The notes: generated from the sequence alone by a model not told the origin. A stretch of DNA of 64,000 nt from an uncultured Dehalococcoidia bacterium (GCA_958295515.1 CATQGW010000001.1:1194658-1258657), one strand, 5' to 3'; positions 41,500 to 52,980 are shown, counted from the stretch's first letter. Numbers and translations: made by a program.

Positions 41500-44400
41500 T
41501 TAACCTCGCGCCGCCGCCGGACCGCCCGTTCGCTTCGCGGCGCGCTTCGTTGAGCGCCCGTTCGCGCCGTTCGAGGACGCCGCCGCGCGGCTCCGTTTCG
41601 CCGTTTTGCCGCCGCCCTTGCCGTTCCCGCTCTTGCCGTTGCGCCCGTTCGTCGAGGGCAACGCATCGCGCAGGAACCGGCCGGTGTGGCTCTCCGCAAC
41701 CTCGGTCAGCGCCTCGGGCGTTCCCGCCGCCACCAGCTCGCCGCCGCGCTCGCCGCCCAGCGGTCCCAGGTCGATGATCCAGTCCGCGTTCTTGATCACG
41801 TCCAGGTGGTGCTCGATCACCACCACCGTGTTGCCCTGGTCCACCAGCGTTTGCAGCACCCCCAGCAGCGCCTCAACATCCTGGAACGACAGCCCGGTGG
41901 TCGGCTCGTCGAGCAGATACAGCGTGCGCCCGGTCGAGCGCTTTGAGAGCTCCGTGCTCAGTTTCACCCGCTGCGCTTCCCCGCCCGAGAGCGTGGTGGC
42001 CGGCTGGCCCAGCTTGATGTAGCCCAGCCCCACCGCCCGCAGCGTCTCCAGCTTGCGCCGAATCGACGGGTGCGCGTCGAAGATTTCCACCGCCTCATCC
42101 ACCGTCTTGGCCAGCACATCCGCGATCGTGAAGCCCTTGTAGTGGATCTCCAGCGCCTCGCGGTTGTAGCGCGCGCCGCCGCAGACCTCACAGGGCACCG
42201 TCACATCGGGCAGAAACTGCATCTCAATCGTGTTGTAGCCGTCGCCGCGGCAGGCCTCGCAGCGCCCACCCTTGACGTTGAAGGAAAACCGCCCCGGCTT
42301 GTAGCCCCGCATCCGCGCCTCCGGCACCGAGGCGAACAGGTCGCGCACCGGCGTGAACAGCCCGGTGTAGGTCGCCGGATTCGAGCGCGGCGTGCGCCCA
42401 ATCGGCGACTGATCGATGTCGATCACTTTGTCGATCGCCTCGATCCCCTCGATGCGCTTCATCTTGCCCGGTCGCCGCCGCGCCCCGTGCAGCCGCTGCG
42501 CGGTACCTGCGTGCAGCAGATCGTTGACCAGCGTGCTCTTGCCCGAACCGCTCACGCCGGTCACGCAGATGAACGTTCCCAGCGGAAACTCGACATCAAT
42601 CTCCCGCAGATTGTGCTCGGCCGCGCCCACCACCCGCAGCGTCTCGCCGCTGCCCGGCCGCCGCCCCTGCGGCATCGGAATGGTGCGCCGGCCGCTCAGA
42701 TACGCGCCCGTCATCGAGTCGCGCCGCTTCATGATCTGCTCCGGCGAACCGGCCGCCACGATGTGCCCGCCCGCTTCGCCCGCGCCCGGACCCATATCCA
42801 CGATCCAGTCCGCCGCCCGCATCGTCGCCTCGTCGTGCTCCACGATCAGCACCGTGTTGCCCAGGTCCCGCAGCCGCTTCAGCGTGCGGATGAGGCGCTC
42901 GTCGTCCAGCGGATGCAGCCCAATCGAGGGCTCGTCGCAGACATACAGCACGCCCATCAGCGAGGAGCCGATTTGCGTCGCCAGCCGAATCCGCTGCGCC
43001 TCCCCGCCGCTCAGCGAGGCCGCGGCGCGATCCAGCGTCAGGTAATCCAAGCCCACATCCACCAGGAAGGTCAGCCGCTCGCGGATTTCCTTGAGAATTT
43101 GCGCCGCAATGGTCCGCTCCCGCGCCGACAGCGGAGACTTCTTGCCGGCCAGACCCTTCGCCCACTCGGACGCCGGCGCGACCGCCATCCGCGTCACCTC
43201 CACGATGCTCCGCCCGTCCACCAGCACCGCCAGCGACTCCGGCTTGAGCCGCGCGCCCGCGCAGGTCTTGCACGGCACCGCCGTCATGTAGCGCTCGATC
43301 TCGCTCCGCGACCAGTCCGAATCGGTCTCCTTGTAGCGCCGCGCGAGATTGTTCACCACGCCCTCGAACTGCGTCTCGTAAGTGCGCTGCCGACCGCGGT
43401 GGTTCTCCCACTTCATCACGATCGGTTCGTCCATCCCGTGCAGCACCGCATCGATCAGATCGTCGGAAAGCTCCTCGAACGGCGCGTCGGTGTCCTCGCC
43501 GAAGCGCGCGAACACCGTCTCCAGCACGCGGCTGTTCCAGCCCGAATGCGACGAGGAGCGCGACCACGGCGCGATCGCCCCCTGTTTGAGCGACTTGCTG
43601 CGATCGGGAAGCACCAGCGTGGGATCGACTTCCATCGTGATCCCCAGCCCGGTGCAGTCGGGGCAGGCCCCGTGCGGGCTGTTGAACGAGAAGCTGCGCG
43701 GCTCAATTTCGCCCAGCGCGAACATGTCGCGCGGGCAGGCCAGCTGCTCCGAGTAGATGCGATCCTCGTCCTCATCCAGCGCCCGGATGCGCACAATCCC
43801 GTCGCCCAGCTGCAGCGCCTGCTCGATGCTCTCCGCCAGCCGCCCCGCCAGCGATTGCCGCTCCTCCTCGTCGTCATCCCCCGTCGGCAGCGCGATTCGG
43901 TCCACCACCACATCGATCGAGTGGCGCTTGTTCTTCTCCAGCTCGATCTCCTCGTCCAGCGAGCGCACCTCTCCGTCGATTCGGGCCCGCACGAAGCCGC
44001 GCGCGCGCGCATCGTCCAGCACCTGCTGGTGCTCCCCCTTGCGATCCCGCACGACCGGCGCGAGCACCAGCAGCCGCGCTTCGGCTGGCAGCGCCAGCAC
44101 GCTGTCCACCATCTGCTGCACCGTCTGCTGCGCAATCGGATCCCCGCAGATCGGGCAGTGCGGGCGGCCTGCGCGCGCGAACAGCAGCCGCAGGTAGTCG
44201 TAAATCTCCGTCACCGTCCCCACCGTCGAGCGCGGATTGCGCGAACCCGTCTTCTGGTCAATCGAGATCGCCGGCGAGAGGCCCTCGATGTAGTCCACAT
44301 CGGGCTTCTCCATCCGCCCCAAAAACTGCCGCGCGTAGGCGGAGAGCGACTCGACGTAACGCCGCTGCCCCTCCGCGTAGATCGTGTCGAACGCCAGCGA

Positions 44401-44520
44401 CGACTTGCCCGATCCGGACAGCCCGGTGATCACCACCAGGCGGTCGCGCGGGATCGTGACGTCGATGTCCTTGAGGTTGTGCTCCCGCGCCCCCTTGACC
44501 ACGATCTTGTCAGTCGGCAC
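41500..44520 (-). CDS. uvrA: Excinuclease ABC subunit A
   Basis: About 1006 residues from the GTG at 44520, which begins directly at the conserved [15 protein letters not shown] and has GGAGAG eight bases upstream; a TTG at 44559 is the alternative. It has two ABC modules: Walker [11 protein letters not shown] and signature [13 protein letters not shown], then [10 protein letters not shown] and [13 protein letters not shown]. Zinc modules with CPDCTGLG and CEACRGDG and CEVCGG pairs are present. UvrA scans for DNA lesions and loads UvrB. A basic Ala/Arg/Lys-rich C-terminal tail of ~50 residues is species-specific. It is divergent from polA. Confidence 0.96.
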   Translation of the reverse strand: MPTDKIVVKGAREHNLKDIDVTIPRDRLVVITGLSGSGKSSLAFDTIYAEGQRRYVESLSAYARQFLGRMEKPDVDYIEGLSPAISIDQKTGSRNPRSTVGTVTEIYDYLRLLFARAGRPHCPICGDPIAQQTVQQMVDSVLALPAEARLLVLAPVVRDRKGEHQQVLDDARARGFVRARIDGEVRSLDEEIELEKNKRHSIDVVVDRIALPTGDDDEEERQSLAGRLAESIEQALQLGDGIVRIRALDEDEDRIYSEQLACPRDMFALGEIEPRSFSFNSPHGACPDCTGLGITMEVDPTLVLPDRSKSLKQGAIAPWSRSSSHSGWNSRVLETVFARFGEDTDAPFEELSDDLIDAVLHGMDEPIVMKWENHRGRQRTYETQFEGVVNNLARRYKETDSDWSRSEIERYMTAVPCKTCAGARLKPESLAVLVDGRSIVEVTRMAVAPASEWAKGLAGKKSPLSARERTIAAQILKEIRERLTFLVDVGLDYLTLDRAAASLSGGEAQRIRLATQIGSSLMGVLYVCDEPSIGLHPLDDERLIRTLKRLRDLGNTVLIVEHDEATMRAADWIVDMGPGAGEAGGHIVAAGSPEQIMKRRDSMTGAYLSGRRTIPMPQGRRPGSGETLRVVGAAEHNLREIDVEFPLGTFICVTGVSGSGKSTLVNDLLHAGTAQRLHGARRRPGKMKRIEGIEAIDKVIDIDQSPIGRTPRSNPATYTGLFTPVRDLFASVPEARMRGYKPGRFSFNVKGGRCEACRGDGYNTIEMQFLPDVTVPCEVCGGARYNREALEIHYKGFTIADVLAKTVDEAVEIFDAHPSIRRKLETLRAVGLGYIKLGQPATTLSGGEAQRVKLSTELSKRSTGRTLYLLDEPTTGLSFQDVEALLGVLQTLVDQGNTVVVIEHHLDVIKNADWIIDLGPLGGERGGELVAAGTPEALTEVAESHTGRFLRDALPSTNGRNGKSGNGKGGGKTAKRSRAAASSNGANGRSTKRAAKRTGGPAAARG

Positions 44521-44612
44521 AACCAGCTCTCCAGATACGGGCGCTCGCCTGAACGTCAATCTTGCGGCGCATTCACCCTACCAGCGCGGCCAACCGCCGG
44601 ACTGCACATTCC

Positions 44613-44627
44613 TATACTCGGTGGATG
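44613..44627 (+). promoter_or_regulatory. polA -10 hexamer abutting the start codon
   Basis: TATACT at 44613-44618 is 6 nt before the ATG at 44625, suggesting a leaderless polA mRNA. No Shine-Dalgarno sequence is seen. Confidence 0.5.
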
Positions 44628-47405
44628 ACCGCCACCACCCAGCCGGGCGACCCCGACCCAGCGCGGCTCGTCGTCCTCGACGGCCACGCCATCATCTTCC
44701 GCGCCTACTACGCGATGCGTGAGCCGCTCACCGTGAAGTCCACTGGCGAGGTGGTCAGCGCCGTCTACGGCTTCACCAACACGCTCCTGACCGTGCTCGA
44801 CGACCTTCAGCCCACCCACATCGCGCTCGCGCTCGATGTGGACGACGGCGCCACCTTCCGCCGCGAACTCGATCCCAACTACAAAGCCCACCGCGACGCG
44901 ATGCCCGAAGACCTGCCGCCGCAGATCGAGCGTTGCCGGCAGGTCGCCGAGGCCTTTGCGATCCCGATCTTCGAAGCGCCCGGCTACGAGGCCGACGATG
45001 TGCTCGCCACGCTCGCCGACCAGGCCGCCGCGCAGGGCGTCGAAACTTGGATCGCCACGCTCGACAGCGACCTCGTCCAGCTGGTCCGCGACGGCGTGGC
45101 CGTCTACATGTTCCGCCCCTTCCAGCGTGATGTCGTGCGCTACGACTCCGCTCAGCGCGTGCGCGACCGCTACGGCGTGGACCCGAACCAGATCATCGAC
45201 TACAAGGCGATCGTCGGCGACAAGTCGGACAACATCCCCGGCGTCAAGGGGCTGGGCGACAAGGGCGCGGTCAAGCTGCTCAACGAGTGGGGCAGCCTCG
45301 ACGCGATTTACGCGCACCTCGACGAGATCAAGCCTCCCGCAGCCCAGAAGAAGCTCCGCGAGCAGCGCGAGGTCGCCTTCCTCTCCCAGAAGCTCGCCAC
45401 CATCGTCCACAACGCCCCCGTCCTACTCAATCTGCAATACGCCGAGGTTGGCAGATACGACCGCGAGGACGTGATCGCCATCTTCCGCGAGCTCGAATTC
45501 CGCTCGATCCTCGAGCGCGTCTCCGCTCCCGAATGGGGCGCCGCCGAGACCGCCCCCGCTGCGGCAGCCGAGCAGAATGTCGAATACGATCTCGTGCGCG
45601 ATGAGGCCGCGCTCGCCGCCTGGGTCGAGCGCGCAGCCGCCGCGCCGCTGCTGTCCGTCGACCTCGAAACCTCGGCGCTCGACCCGATCGACTGCGAAAT
45701 CGCCGGCTACGCGCTCGCCGACGCCGAAGGCCGCGCCGCCTACATCCCGGTCGCCCACCAGCCCTCGCTCGAAGACACGGGTGAGCAGCTCAGCCCCGAC
45801 CTGGTGCGCGACGCGCTGCGCCCCGTGCTCGAAGACCCCGCCGTGCCCAAGGTGCTGCACAACGCCAAGTTCGACATCAAGGTGCTCGCGCGCCACGGCA
45901 TCCGCCTGCGCGGCCTGGCTCACGACACGATGCTCGTCGCTTACCTGCTCAACGAGCCGCAAATCGGACTCAAAGCGCTCGCCGCCTCCCGGCTCGGCGT
46001 CGAAATGACCCCGATCGAGGCGCTGATCGGCAAGGGGCGCAAGCAGAAGACGATGCTCGAAGTGCCCGCCGCCGAAGCCGGCCCCTACGCCGCCGCCGAC
46101 GCCGATATGACCCTGCGCCTCGCCGGCATTCTGATCCCCGAGCTCGATCAGGACGACGCCCTCGCCGCGCTCTACCGCGACCTCGAACTCCCGCTGATCG
46201 ATGTGCTGGTCGAGATGGAGCTCGCCGGCGTCTCGCTCGACACCGCGCAGCTGGTCGAACTCGACACCCGACTCGACCACGAAATCGAAGCAGCCACCGC
46301 CCAGGTGTACGAAGACGCCGGCCATGAATTCAGCATCGCCTCGCCCAAGCAGCTCAGCATCGTGCTCTTCGAGGAGCTCGGCCTGCCCAAGACGCGCAAG
46401 ACATCGCAGGGCTTCTCGACCGACGCCCAACAGCTCGAACGGCTCGCCGAAAGCCACCCGATCGTCAATCACATTCTGCAATGGCGCGAGCTGACCAAGC
46501 TGCGCTCGACCTACGTCGAGTCGCTGCCGCCGCTGGTCAGCAAGACCACCCGGCGCATCCACACCGACTACAACCAGACCGTCGCCGCCACGGGGCGGCT
46601 CTCCTCCGAGCGCCCCAACCTGCAGAACATCCCGGTGCGCACCGAGCTCGGTTCGCAGGTTCGCGCCGCCTTCGTCCCCCGCGCCTGGGACGGCGCAAAC
46701 GAGGAGGTTCGCTTCCTCAGCGCGGATTACTCCCAAATCGAGCTGCGCGTGCTCGCCCATCTCGCTCTGGATCCCGGCCTGATCGAAGCCTTCCAGCGCG
46801 GCGAAGACATCCACGCCGCCACCGCCGCCGGCGCCTACGGCGTCGAAATCGCCGATGTCCAGCCGGCGATGCGCGACACCGCCAAGATGATGAACTTCGG
46901 CGTGATCTACGGGATCAGCGCCCACGGACTCGCCCAGCGCACCGGCATGGAGCGCCGCGACGCCCAAGCCTTCATCGACGCCTACTTCGGACGCTTCGCC
47001 CGCGTCGCCGAGTGGGGCGAGGAGATCAAAGAGCAGACCCGCCAGCGCGGCTACGCGGAAACCCTGCTCGGCCGCCGCCGCTATCTACCGGCAATCAACT
47101 CGTCCAACTTCCAGGCCCGCAGCGCGGCCGAGCGCATGGCGCTCAATATGCCCGTGCAAGGCACCGCCGCCGACGTAATGAAGCGCGCGATGCTGCGCAT
47201 CGCCGACGGCCTCACCGAGCGCGAACTGCGCGCCCGCATGCTGCTCCAGGTCCACGACGAGCTGATCTTCGAGCTCCCCAACGCCGAGGCCGACGACCTG
47301 ATCGCCCTACTCGAGCAAGTCATGCCCACCGCCATCAACATGGTCGTCCCCCTCTCCATCGACATCAAACAAGGCCCCAACTGGCGCGACCTCACGCCCC
47401 AGTAA
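44625..47405 (+). CDS. polA: DNA polymerase I with proofreading
   Basis: 926 residues from the ATG at 44625. It has an N-terminal 5'-3' exonuclease domain ([41 protein letters not shown]). The 3'-5' exonuclease domain keeps all motifs: [19 protein letters not shown] and YAAADADMT. The family A polymerase domain has motif [14 protein letters not shown], motif [15 protein letters not shown] and motif [12 protein letters not shown]. It fills gaps and removes RNA primers. The retained exonuclease motifs differ from several thermophiles and Gram-positives in which proofreading is lost. Confidence 0.96.
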   Translation: MTATTQPGDPDPARLVVLDGHAIIFRAYYAMREPLTVKSTGEVVSAVYGFTNTLLTVLDDLQPTHIALALDVDDGATFRRELDPNYKAHRDAMPEDLPPQIERCRQVAEAFAIPIFEAPGYEADDVLATLADQAAAQGVETWIATLDSDLVQLVRDGVAVYMFRPFQRDVVRYDSAQRVRDRYGVDPNQIIDYKAIVGDKSDNIPGVKGLGDKGAVKLLNEWGSLDAIYAHLDEIKPPAAQKKLREQREVAFLSQKLATIVHNAPVLLNLQYAEVGRYDREDVIAIFRELEFRSILERVSAPEWGAAETAPAAAAEQNVEYDLVRDEAALAAWVERAAAAPLLSVDLETSALDPIDCEIAGYALADAEGRAAYIPVAHQPSLEDTGEQLSPDLVRDALRPVLEDPAVPKVLHNAKFDIKVLARHGIRLRGLAHDTMLVAYLLNEPQIGLKALAASRLGVEMTPIEALIGKGRKQKTMLEVPAAEAGPYAAADADMTLRLAGILIPELDQDDALAALYRDLELPLIDVLVEMELAGVSLDTAQLVELDTRLDHEIEAATAQVYEDAGHEFSIASPKQLSIVLFEELGLPKTRKTSQGFSTDAQQLERLAESHPIVNHILQWRELTKLRSTYVESLPPLVSKTTRRIHTDYNQTVAATGRLSSERPNLQNIPVRTELGSQVRAAFVPRAWDGANEEVRFLSADYSQIELRVLAHLALDPGLIEAFQRGEDIHAATAAGAYGVEIADVQPAMRDTAKMMNFGVIYGISAHGLAQRTGMERRDAQAFIDAYFGRFARVAEWGEEIKEQTRQRGYAETLLGRRRYLPAINSSNFQARSAAERMALNMPVQGTAADVMKRAMLRIADGLTERELRARMLLQVHDELIFELPNAEADDLIALLEQVMPTAINMVVPLSIDIKQGPNWRDLTPQ

Positions 47406-47407
47406 TT

Positions 47408-47512
47408 CCGTCACACCCGCCCCCCAATCCCGTCATTCCCGCGAAAGCGGGAATCTCCCCCGCGCAACCCCCCAAGCCCGCCATGAGATTCCCGCTCAAA
47501 GCGGGAATGACG
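47408..47512. repeat. REPIN-like element, ATTCCC type (R7)
   Basis: A degenerate arm CCGTCACACCCGC (47408-47420), a left hairpin CCGTCATTCCCGCG...GCGGGAATC (47430-47455) and a right hairpin GAGATTCCCGC...GCGGGAATGACG ending at 47512. It begins 2 bp after the polA stop. Confidence 0.9.
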
Positions 47513-47576
47513 ACAACCCACGCGCGCCAACCCGACGCCGCCCACTACCCTTGCCCCAACAGAAAGGCGCGACTTT

Positions 47577-48431
47577 ATGGGCGGCATCTTCCGAACGATC
47601 GGCAACACCTGGCAGATCATCAAACTCTCCTGGCGCGTGCTGCAACTTGACCGCGAACTGATCGTCTTCCCGATTCTTGGCGCGCTTGGGGCTGCCGTCG
47701 TGGCCGGCATTCTCGCCGGCGTCTTTGGCGCGCTGGACCGCTTCGGCGATGCGGCGCAGGGGCAATTCAACGTCGTGGACGTGATCATCACGCTTGGCGC
47801 TTACTTTGCGGCGCTCTACCTGATCATCTTCTGCAACGCGGCGCTGGTTGCGGCTGCGCGTGAGCGGCTGGAAGGCGGCGACCCCAATGTCGCCTCCGGC
47901 TTCCGCGCGGTTCGCCCGATGTGGCTGGCGATCCTCGGCTGGACGCTGATCACCGGCACCGTCGGCCTCATCCTGCAGGCGCTCCAGGCGGCGGCGCAGA
48001 GCCAGGAAAACGGCGTCGCGCGGATCATCGGCCAGATCCTGGTCGCCATCGTCGGCGCAATCTGGGCATACATCACCTTCTTCGTGATCCCCGTGCTCGT
48101 GGTCGAGCGGATTGGGCCCATCGAGGCGATCCGCCGCTCCTCGCGCCTGCTCAAGTCCAGCTGGGGCGAGCAGCTCACCGCCAACTTCTCCTTCGGCCTG
48201 CTGTACCTCGTCGCCGCCCTGGTTGCTGCGATCCCGGCGATTGTGCTGGCGCTGATCACGCCCGCCGCCGCGGTGATTGTCGGCGTGGTCCTGGTTGGCC
48301 TGGCGATCGCCGCCGTGGCCGCGATGGAGGGCATCTTCAAGGCCGCGCTGTACGAATGGGTTTCCGAGGGCAAGGGCAGCGAGTGGTTCGACGCCAGGCT
48401 GCTGCGCGAGGCCTGGAGCCAGAAGGTCTGA
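47577..48431 (+). CDS. DUF6159 family membrane protein
   Basis: A 284-residue protein with about six transmembrane segments in three pairs. GNTWQIIKLSWRVLQLDRELIVFPIL at the start matches the DUF6159 family. The C-terminus is soluble and ends KGSEWFDARLLREAWSQKV. It is an integral membrane protein of unknown function. TACCCT and an AAAGG Shine-Dalgarno lie upstream. Its TGA overlaps the mutM ATG (TGATG, 48429-48433), so they are translationally coupled. Confidence 0.78.
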   Translation: MGGIFRTIGNTWQIIKLSWRVLQLDRELIVFPILGALGAAVVAGILAGVFGALDRFGDAAQGQFNVVDVIITLGAYFAALYLIIFCNAALVAAARERLEGGDPNVASGFRAVRPMWLAILGWTLITGTVGLILQALQAAAQSQENGVARIIGQILVAIVGAIWAYITFFVIPVLVVERIGPIEAIRRSSRLLKSSWGEQLTANFSFGLLYLVAALVAAIPAIVLALITPAAAVIVGVVLVGLAIAAVAAMEGIFKAALYEWVSEGKGSEWFDARLLREAWSQKV

Positions 48432-49300
48432 TGCCCGAGCTGCCCGAGGTCGAAACCGTCCGCCGCCAGCTCGAGCCGCTGATCCGCGGGCGGCGGATTA
48501 GCGGCTTCGAGCTCGCCCCCGGCGCGGAACGCCTGCTGCGCGGCGCATCCGCCGCCGAGCTCCGCGACCAGCTGCGCGACCGCCGCTTTGAGCGGGTTGA
48601 CCGACGCGGCAAGTATCTCGGCCTGCAACTCGACGACGGGCGCTGCTGCGTGGTCCACCTGCGGATGACCGGCGCGCTGCACTTCCGCCGCTCCGACCAC
48701 CCCGAGGAGCGCTTCACCCGCGCCGTCTTCCAGCTCGCCGACGATCACCAACTGCGCTTCGTCGACATTCGCAAGTTCGGCACCATCGACGTGGTGGATC
48801 AGATGGCGGACGCGCTGCCCAAGCTCGGCCCCGAACCGCTCAGCGACGAGTTCGATGTCGCCGCGCTCTGGGACGCCCTGCGCGGGCGCACAATCGCGCT
48901 CAAAGCGGCGCTGCTCGACCAGCGCAGCGTCGCCGGGATCGGCAACATCTACGCCGATGAAGCGCTCTTCCTCGCCCGTCTGCACCCCGAAGTCCCCGCG
49001 GGCGCGCTGCGCGCCAGGGAACGGATCGCGCTCCACGCGGCAATCCAAACCGTCCTCGAAGAAGGCGTCGCGCACGGCGGCGCGTCCTTCCGCGACTACA
49101 CCGACACGGCGGGCAAAGCAGGCGAGCAGCAGTACTACGTGCGCGTCTTCCGCCGCACCGAGCAGCCCTGCGACGAGTGCAACACCCCAATCCGCCGCAC
49201 CATCGTCGGCGGCCGCGCCACCCACTGGTGCCCACGCTGCCAGCACCCCCGCCAAAAAACACGCAACCTCCCCCACCAATCCCGCCCCCGCTCCCCCTGA
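48431..49300 (+). CDS. mutM: Formamidopyrimidine-DNA glycosylase
   Basis: A 289-residue Fpg/MutM. Its frame is also open upstream to 47921, but the true start is MPELPEVETVRRQL at 48431, with catalytic Pro2 and Glu3. The conserved Lys is in RGKYLGLQL, and the helix-two-turn-helix contains the SVAGIGNIYADEALF block. The C-terminal zinc finger has CDECNTPIRR and CPRCQHP. It excises 8-oxoguanine and cuts the strand. A short Pro/Ser-rich tail extends past the zinc finger. Confidence 0.95.
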   Translation: MPELPEVETVRRQLEPLIRGRRISGFELAPGAERLLRGASAAELRDQLRDRRFERVDRRGKYLGLQLDDGRCCVVHLRMTGALHFRRSDHPEERFTRAVFQLADDHQLRFVDIRKFGTIDVVDQMADALPKLGPEPLSDEFDVAALWDALRGRTIALKAALLDQRSVAGIGNIYADEALFLARLHPEVPAGALRARERIALHAAIQTVLEEGVAHGGASFRDYTDTAGKAGEQQYYVRVFRRTEQPCDECNTPIRRTIVGGRATHWCPRCQHPRQKTRNLPHQSRPRSP

Positions 49301-49320
49301 TCGCCGCCCCGCCCCAGCTT

Positions 49321-49419
49321 CCGTCATTGCCGCGCCCGGGCGCGGCAATCTCGCTGAGGTGTGCGCCGACCTTAGCGCTGGGCACGGCGAGATACCCGCG
49401 GCAAGCGCGGGTATGACGG
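49321..49419. repeat. REPIN-like element, chimeric (R8)
   Basis: The left hairpin is CCGTCATTGCCGCG...GCGCGGCAATCTC (49321-49352) and the right hairpin is GAGATACCCGCG...GCGGGTATGACGG (49389-49419). The left half is ATTGCC type and the right is ATACCC type, the reverse pairing of R4. It is 20 bp after mutM. Confidence 0.9.
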
Positions 49420-49477
49420 ATCTACGGGGGCGGGGTTGACCCAAGCTTGGGGTGGCTCTTAGCGTTGCGCGGAATGT

Positions 49478-52400
49478 TTGCGGGTTGGTGCGCTGCGTGG
49501 CGTGTCGCCTCTTGAACCGGAGAACGGACACCGCCATGCGCCTGCTCAAGGATCTGGGGGGGGGGGGTACAACACTCGCGTTCTGCTCCTGACCGTGCTT
49601 GTGGCCCTGTTTGCGGTTGCGGTTTTCACGCTTGCGCCGGCCCGCGCGGAGACGCCTGACGACCTACGACTCGAGCTCAGCTTTTTCCGCGACTCCGACG
49701 GCGTCGTGCAGCCGGGTTCGACCATTCAGGTTCGAGCGGAGCTGAAGTTCAGCGGCGCAGAGGGCGGCGCATCGTTGGCGGTCTCCGATTTGGCGCTGCG
49801 CATTGCGGGCGAAGTCGAATGGGACGCATCGGGCCGCCGTGCAATGCCGGGTTCGTCCAGGGGCTATGTGACGCGCGAGCACGGTGGCTCCATCGGTGGC
49901 TCCACCGGCGAGGCAGTCGCGGTGCAGTCGGGTGGGGCGCTTCTCACTTCCGGTATACAGGTGGTTGGAGCGCCGGACGCCACGGTGAACGGCATCGCCG
50001 GCGGCGGCGCAGTGCATGTCTGGGAGGGCGGTTCGTTTGCCCAGCGCCTGATCGGCGAGCCGACGGACAACGACTTCGGTTCGCCATTTTATTGGGATCG
50101 ACATAATGGCGGCTTCGGCTTGAGCGTGGATGTCGGCGGCAGTGTAATCGTGGTCGGCGCGCCCTATGAGGACGGCGCACCGTTGGCTGGCGGGTTCCGC
50201 AGCAACTACAACTCGGTCCACGGCTTCGGGGCGGCGTACGTGTTCGAACGAAACAGCGACGGGGAGTGGGAGCGGACCGCGAAGCTGACCATCGGCGAGA
50301 ACTCGGCGTTCACCGATCCGTTGAGCCAGTGGGCACCTACCCTGTTCGGTGAGCATGTCGCAATCAGCGACGGCGGCGGGACGATCGTTGTGTCCCAGTT
50401 TCCGGCTCCGTTGACCGGCGAGAATCACAATTGGGGCGCGTCGGCGCATGTGTTCGTCAAGCCGGCGAGCGGTTGGACCGACATGGACACGAATCACGCC
50501 AACGTCACCTCGCTGCGCTACGACTCGAACGGAGCGACGGCGGACGATGCGGCTGCGGTCTCCGACCGCTGGGATGCTCACGGCGATGTGGACATCGCCG
50601 GCGACGGTTCGGTGGTCGTGGTTGGCGCATCAGAGTTGCCGCGCACATTGAACTTTCTGGATGCGACCGGCGCCGTGCTCGTGTTCAATCGTCCCGGTGC
50701 TGCCTGGACCGCTGGGAGCGATCGCCTGCTTGAACAGAACGCGACGCTGACGGCGACGGGTCACGAGAGCAACAACGTGCGGGTTGGCTCGGATGTCGCG
50801 ATCAGCCAGTCCGGCGGCGTGATCGTCTCGAATGGCGCAAGTCATATCAATTACGTGAATGACGACGCACGCGATCCGGTCAGCGGCTGGCCGGGCTCGG
50901 CGTTCGTCTGGGTGCGCAGTACCAGCTGGGCCGACGCCACCGCGGCGACCGCCACGCTCAGCGATTCCACTGCGTCTAACGGCGATCAGTTCGGCCGCAG
51001 TGTTGCGATCAGCGATTCGGGTGACCGCGTCGTGGTTGGCCAGCATCCTCGGGGTGGGCCTAACGGGTACGGTGCGATCAGTGTGTTTGATAAACCGGGA
51101 AGCGGCTGGGCCAACGACTCGGCCGCGGACACAGTCCTCGGTTCTTGGCCGTGGGCGCGTGCGGCGAGCCTGGCCATTGACGGCGAATCGACACTCCTTG
51201 CAGGTGTAACAGGTGTCGGCGGCTACGTGCTGGACCTCAGTCTGTCAGATCCGGAAAGCGGGGTCCTAGACATAGGCTACCTCACCGCGGATTGCAATGC
51301 ATCAAGCAGCGAGGGAATCGTCACCCAGACTTGTACGCTGTGGTTCGAGCCGGGCGATGGAACTTTGACGACCATCCCTGCGCTCACGATTCCGGCTGGC
51401 ACGCCTGACGGCTCGTTCACGCTCTCCGCTTCCGCGATGGTGAACGGCGTCAGATACACCGATGCGATCGAGGTTAGCGTGCGGGACGTAGACGAAGTGG
51501 CGGAAGTGACGCTTGATTTCGCCACTGACCCGGTGATCAATTACGTGGACACGAGCGACGACAAGCCGTACCCGTCGTCGATCGCAGCGGGCGAAACTAC
51601 GCGACTGCGGCTGAGTGTGCTCAACGAAAACGGCGAGGCTGCGGGGATCGACGCGGAGGACGGCATCGCCTCGATCCTGTTCACGACGACCGCCGGGAAC
51701 TTCGCATTCGGCAATTTCGCTCCGGTGTGGCTGATCCACTCGTTTAGTCCTCTGAGCTACTGGCCTGAGAGTTGTGCGGGCGGCAATGGGCAGCAGACCT
51801 GCGCAGTCCCTCTGACCAGTTTGAACGCGGAGAACGCCGACCGGATTGTGATCTTCCTCGCGCATCCGGGCGCGGACAAATCGGGGACGGCTGAGGTGCG
51901 CGCGATGGTGATTACCAATGACGGCGAAGTCTTCAATCCGCCGCCGGTGACGGTGACCTTTACCGGGGCTGCAGAGTCGCTGGTGGTGAGCGAGCCGACG
52001 GCGAGCGTGCTGAACGTTGATGCGCCGCCGGATGTGGGGGCCGGTGCGGACGACCGCGATGTGCTGACGCTGTCGATTACGGCGGTGGACGAGAACGGCG
52101 GGCAGGTGGATGTGCCGCTTGGTCTGCCGGCGAACCCGACGCAGGCGCAGCGCAATAGCGCGATTCGAGTGACGGTGAGAGATCCAGACGGCGTGGTTGT
52201 GCCGGTCTCGCGCTATGGCGGCTGGGCTTGGACGTATGACCGGCAGCAGGAGCAGACTTCGCTGGAGTTCAAACTGCAGATCAACGCGAGCGAGGAGGAT
52301 GCGCTGGCGACGGGGGAGTACACGCTGGAGCTGCGGATTGGGACGCTCGAGGCGGAGCGCACGTTCCGGGTCGGCGGGGCGCCGGCCTCGCTGGCGCTGG

Positions 52401-52939
52401 GCGAGCCGGAGGGCGCGTTGGCGCGCGACGAGCGGATCACGATCGCTGCGACGGTCGCGGACGCGGACGGCAACGCTGTGCCCGACGGCACGGCGGTTGC
52501 GTGGGAAGAGCAGAGTGTGCGCGGCACTGATGTGGTGCTGGTGCAGGTCTCGGCGGACCGAGAGACGAAGGCGGGCAGGGCGTCGGCGACGTATCTGGTG
52601 ATTGGGCCGGGCGCGGCGGCGGTGACTGCGCGGTCGGGCGGCGTGGGCGATGTTGCGTTGCTGACGATTGCGGAGGCGTCGGTGGGCGTGGGTGAGGCTG
52701 AGGGGCCGCCGGCGCCGCTTAGTGAGAGTCTGAGCAGCACGCGGCCGGGCTTTTCGATCTGGCTGGGGGAGCAGCCGGTCATGGCGTCGGAGTTGTTGGA
52801 GAGCCTGAGTGGGATTGAGTCGATTCTGCTGTGGGAGAACGGGAGCTGGGTGCGGTATGGGCTTGCTGAGGGGCGGGTGATTCCGGGCTCGTTTGACTTC
52901 ACTGTGGCGCGGGGAGGTGTGCTGGTGCTGGGGAGGTGA
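49478..52939 (+). CDS. Large secreted FG-GAP/Ig-like surface protein, start dependent on a poly-G tract
   Basis: 1153 residues as the uninterrupted frame. A signal-peptide-like core (TRVLLLTVLVALFAVAVFTL) follows the tract. A long repeat region (about residues 140-580) has integrin-like FG-GAP signatures: FGLSVDVGGSVIVVGAPYED, FGEHVAISDGGGTIVVSQ, FGRSVAISDSGDRVVVGQ. Two or three Ig-like or cadherin-type beta domains follow. A C-terminal domain ending PGSFDFTVARGGVLVLG resembles the tail of other Chloroflexota secreted proteins. The best Met start (49536) is out of frame with the 12-G tract at 49556-49567 and would be in frame with 10 or 13 G. In the current state translation needs TTG 49478 or GTG 49502. 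It probably adheres or binds ligand outside the cell. Confidence 0.72.
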   Translation: MRVGALRGVSPLEPENGHRHAPAQGSGGGGYNTRVLLLTVLVALFAVAVFTLAPARAETPDDLRLELSFFRDSDGVVQPGSTIQVRAELKFSGAEGGASLAVSDLALRIAGEVEWDASGRRAMPGSSRGYVTREHGGSIGGSTGEAVAVQSGGALLTSGIQVVGAPDATVNGIAGGGAVHVWEGGSFAQRLIGEPTDNDFGSPFYWDRHNGGFGLSVDVGGSVIVVGAPYEDGAPLAGGFRSNYNSVHGFGAAYVFERNSDGEWERTAKLTIGENSAFTDPLSQWAPTLFGEHVAISDGGGTIVVSQFPAPLTGENHNWGASAHVFVKPASGWTDMDTNHANVTSLRYDSNGATADDAAAVSDRWDAHGDVDIAGDGSVVVVGASELPRTLNFLDATGAVLVFNRPGAAWTAGSDRLLEQNATLTATGHESNNVRVGSDVAISQSGGVIVSNGASHINYVNDDARDPVSGWPGSAFVWVRSTSWADATAATATLSDSTASNGDQFGRSVAISDSGDRVVVGQHPRGGPNGYGAISVFDKPGSGWANDSAADTVLGSWPWARAASLAIDGESTLLAGVTGVGGYVLDLSLSDPESGVLDIGYLTADCNASSSEGIVTQTCTLWFEPGDGTLTTIPALTIPAGTPDGSFTLSASAMVNGVRYTDAIEVSVRDVDEVAEVTLDFATDPVINYVDTSDDKPYPSSIAAGETTRLRLSVLNENGEAAGIDAEDGIASILFTTTAGNFAFGNFAPVWLIHSFSPLSYWPESCAGGNGQQTCAVPLTSLNAENADRIVIFLAHPGADKSGTAEVRAMVITNDGEVFNPPPVTVTFTGAAESLVVSEPTASVLNVDAPPDVGAGADDRDVLTLSITAVDENGGQVDVPLGLPANPTQAQRNSAIRVTVRDPDGVVVPVSRYGGWAWTYDRQQEQTSLEFKLQINASEEDALATGEYTLELRIGTLEAERTFRVGGAPASLALGEPEGALARDERITIAATVADADGNAVPDGTAVAWEEQSVRGTDVVLVQVSADRETKAGRASATYLVIGPGAAAVTARSGGVGDVALLTIAEASVGVGEAEGPPAPLSESLSSTRPGFSIWLGEQPVMASELLESLSGIESILLWENGSWVRYGLAEGRVIPGSFDFTVARGGVLVLGR
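49556..49567 (+). repeat. 12-G homopolymer at the beginning of the surface-protein gene
   Basis: A run of twelve G residues, 18 nt after the ATG at 49536. It is the kind of tract that changes length by slippage. With 12 G the ATG 49536 frame ends in a TGA about 10 codons after the tract. An assembly or sequencing error in a homopolymer is possible. Confidence 0.9.
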
Positions 52940-52980
52940 GTGCCGCCAAGGGGGCGGCAAGGGCTTGGGAGGGGTGCAGC

